Assembly: GCA_005880175.1 (NCBI GenBank)
Contig: VBJR01000356.1
Span: 1 to 16,297 of the forward strand
Source: Chloroflexota bacterium
GTDB taxonomy: Bacteria; Chloroflexota; Dormibacteria; Dormibacterales; Dormibacteraceae
Length of the DNA: 16,297 nucleotides
Direction of reading: 5' to 3'
In this document: positions 14,546 to 16,297 of the stretch, one piece after another
Layout: each line of letters opens with the position of its first letter
Position numbering within the stretch: position 1 is the first letter of the stretch
The notes under the pieces: model-generated
Databases searched by the model: none
The model's input: the letters and a program-made list of their open reading frames with translations, nothing else
Told to the model about the DNA's origin: nothing
Position numbers and translations under genes: made by a program

Positions 14546-16297
14546 GTGGCCAGCGGGCGCGCGATGGCGCTCGTGGAGGCGGCCGAGGCGAGCCGCCAGG
14601 CGGGCCAGCTGGCGCGGGCGCGGGCGGCGTTCGCCGAGGCGGCGAGGGTGGCGGCCGCGGAGGAGGACGGCCGGGCGCTCTCCCTGGCCGCGCTGGGCAT
14701 CGGCGGCATCTGGGTCTACGAGCAGCGCGACTTCCTGGAGCGGGCCGCGCTCGACGCGCTGTGGCGCCGCGCCCGGGACGCCGCGGCCCCCGGCTCGCTG
14801 GTGGCCGCCCGCCTCGACGTCCGGACGGCCGCCGAGGCGGTGTACGAGGGCGGGCCGGTCGCGGCCGTGCAGGCGGCGGCGGACGCCGTCCTGGCCTTCG
14901 GTGACGACGCCGCGGCGGCGGAGGCGCTGTCGCTGCTCCACCACGTGCGGCTCGGGCCCGCCCACGCGAGCTCCCGCCTGCGGATGGCGGAGGAGATCGT
15001 CAGGCGGGCGGCGCGGGCCGGCGACCCGCTGCCCGGCCTGATGGGCCTGTGCTGGCGCACCGTGGACCTCTTCCTCGCCGGCGACCCCCGTGCCGAGCAG
15101 TCGCACCAGGAGCTCCGCGAGCGCGCGGAGGCGGCCGGGTGCGAGGCGATCGCGTTCGTCGCCGACGTCGTCGCCGCGACGCTCCTGGCCCGCCGCGGCC
15201 GTCTGGCGGAGGCCGAGGCGGCTGCGGCCGCGGCCCTCGCCCGGGGCACGGCGGCCGGCGATCCCGACGCTCCCGCCTACTACGGGGCCATGCTGGGCGC
15301 GCTGCGCCTGTGGCAGGGCCGGGCGGCCGAGGTGATCGAGCTGGTCCGGGCCGCGGCCGCGTCGCCCCGGCTGGGCCCCAACGACCACGTGTACGTCGCG
15401 GCCGACGCCGTGCTGTCGGCCGCCCTGGGCGACCGCGACGCCGCCGAGGAGGCGCTGGCCCGCCTCACCGGCATCGGCCTCGCCGCCCTGCCCGACTCCA
15501 GCTCCTGGCTGGCGACGCAGTTCCTGGTCGCCGAGGCCGCGTTCCAGCTCGGCGACGCCGCGGTGGCCGCCGAGGTGCGGACGCTCGTCGAGCCGTACGC
15601 GCACCTGCCCGTGCTCCCGTCGCTGGCGGTCGTGTGCCTGGGCTCGGCGCGCCGCACGCTCGGGCTGGCCGCGGCGACGGCCGGCGACCTGGACACCGCC
15701 GTCGCCCACCTGGAGGCGGCCATCCAGGAGGACCGCCGGCTGGGCAGCCGGCCGATGGCGGTCCTGACCGAGCACGTGCTGGCGGCGGTGCTCGACGCCC
15801 GCGGCGGCGACGGCGACCGGGCTCGGGCCGCGGAGCTGGCCGGGCGGGCCGCCGCGAGCGCCGCCCGGATGGACATGGCGCTGCCGGCGCCGCCTGCGTG
15901 GCTGCGCGGCACCCGGGGGACCCCGCGCGCGGCCCGACTGCGCCGCGACGCGGGCGGCTGGTGGATCGAGGTCGGCGACCGCACGATCCTCCTGCCCGAC
16001 CTGGTCGGGATGGCGTACGTGGCCACGCTGGTGGAGGCGCCCGGCGAGGACCACGACGTCCTGCAGCTCGCGGCCTGGACGCCGGGCGCGCCTCGAGCCG
16101 CCGCCGACCCGGTCCTCGACCGCCAGGCCCTGGCCAGCTACCGGCTCCGCGTCCAGGAGCTGACGGCCCTGCTGTCCGACCCCGGCCTGGACGCGGCGCG
16201 GGCGGCGAGCGCCCGGCGGGAGCTGGGCGACCTCACGGCGGCGGTGCGCGGGGCGCTGGAGCGGGGCGGCCGGGTGCGCGGGTTCCCCACCGACCAC
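14546..16297 (+). CDS. Helical-repeat (TPR-like) protein with C-terminal WW-x-V domain (3' end missing)
   Basis: An open frame of 584 codons without a stop, running off the right edge. Residues about 1-460 are Ala/Leu/Glu-rich helical pairs (for example QAGQLARARAAFAEAARVA and AGDLDTAVAHLEAAIQED), consistent with degenerate tetratricopeptide repeats. From about residue 472, GGWWIEVGDRTILLPDLVGM and, later, VLDRQALASYRLRVQELTAL resemble a domain often found at the C-terminus of actinobacterial TPR or ATPase-TPR proteins. The last part visible (RVRGFPTDH) leads into its unseen end. No kinase, nuclease or P-loop motif is present in what is seen. The GTG start 2 bases after the SWIM stop has no clear Shine-Dalgarno; ATG 14564 is an alternative. 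Position suggests a third member of the SNF2-SWIM unit. The function is unknown. Confidence 0.8.
   Translation, partial: MASGRAMALVEAAEASRQAGQLARARAAFAEAARVAAAEEDGRALSLAALGIGGIWVYEQRDFLERAALDALWRRARDAAAPGSLVAARLDVRTAAEAVYEGGPVAAVQAAADAVLAFGDDAAAAEALSLLHHVRLGPAHASSRLRMAEEIVRRAARAGDPLPGLMGLCWRTVDLFLAGDPRAEQSHQELRERAEAAGCEAIAFVADVVAATLLARRGRLAEAEAAAAAALARGTAAGDPDAPAYYGAMLGALRLWQGRAAEVIELVRAAAASPRLGPNDHVYVAADAVLSAALGDRDAAEEALARLTGIGLAALPDSSSWLATQFLVAEAAFQLGDAAVAAEVRTLVEPYAHLPVLPSLAVVCLGSARRTLGLAAATAGDLDTAVAHLEAAIQEDRRLGSRPMAVLTEHVLAAVLDARGGDGDRARAAELAGRAAASAARMDMALPAPPAWLRGTRGTPRAARLRRDAGGWWIEVGDRTILLPDLVGMAYVATLVEAPGEDHDVLQLAAWTPGAPRAAADPVLDRQALASYRLRVQELTALLSDPGLDAARAASARRELGDLTAAVRGALERGGRVRGFPTDH

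Noticed and set aside
14174..16297. Very long open frame on the minus strand (707 codons)
   Set aside because: It is antisense to the SWIM and TPR-like genes and is composed of Arg/Gly/Ala/His-rich shadow sequence without family motifs, a common artefact at this GC content. The plus-strand frame gives coherent helical repeats.

Overview
The window is very GC-rich (clearly above 70% by eye), with GTG starts, close gene packing and several actinobacterial families: an actinobacterial-type aspartokinase homologue, a TetR-controlled fatty-acyl or steroid type beta-oxidation operon, and an SNF2 plus SWIM gene pair. An actinomycete or closely related high-GC lineage, possibly from an uncultured-genome assembly, fits best. 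I cannot name a genus. No tRNA, rRNA, CRISPR array, insertion sequence or phage gene was seen. No gene-free stretch exceeds about 135 bases.

Left part (1-3559, all minus strand). A beta-oxidation operon runs right to left: TetR repressor (3559-2849), a promoter with a near-perfect operator (2813-2841), a short-chain dehydrogenase related to the dehydrogenase part of peroxisomal multifunctional enzyme 2 (2805-1937, broken by an internal deletion and frameshift), a MaoC-type enoyl-CoA hydratase 2 (1933-1085) and an acyl-CoA dehydrogenase that runs off the left edge (1088-1). Intact, these three enzymes would give oxidation, hydration and 3-hydroxyacyl oxidation of an acyl-CoA.

Middle (3560-8191). 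A structured intergenic inverted repeat separates the operon from a class I fructose-bisphosphate aldolase (minus). The aldolase is divergent from a kinase-fold phosphotransferase (plus) that looks leaderless. Convergent to that is a two-gene minus-strand unit: a RelA/SpoT-type alarmone synthetase-like protein, then, through an ATGA stop/start overlap, an aspartokinase homologue that keeps its ACT domains but has lost most ATP-site signature residues. This pair is the best candidate for an undescribed regulatory system in the window.

Right part (8273-16297). A nitrilase-superfamily protein (minus) has Ala at the catalytic Cys position. It is divergent, with only 30 bases between starts, from a TrpB2-type tryptophan synthase beta homologue (plus). 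That gene leads a tight plus-strand run: SNF2-family helicase (one reading-frame break near 11300), SWIM zinc-finger protein (1-base gap), and a helical-repeat (TPR-like) protein with a characteristic C-terminal domain (2-base gap) that runs off the right edge.

Two recognisable genes (SDR and SNF2) are interrupted. Either both are real lesions or the assembly has errors. Everything is read by eye, and family assignments rest on remembered motifs, not on database searches.
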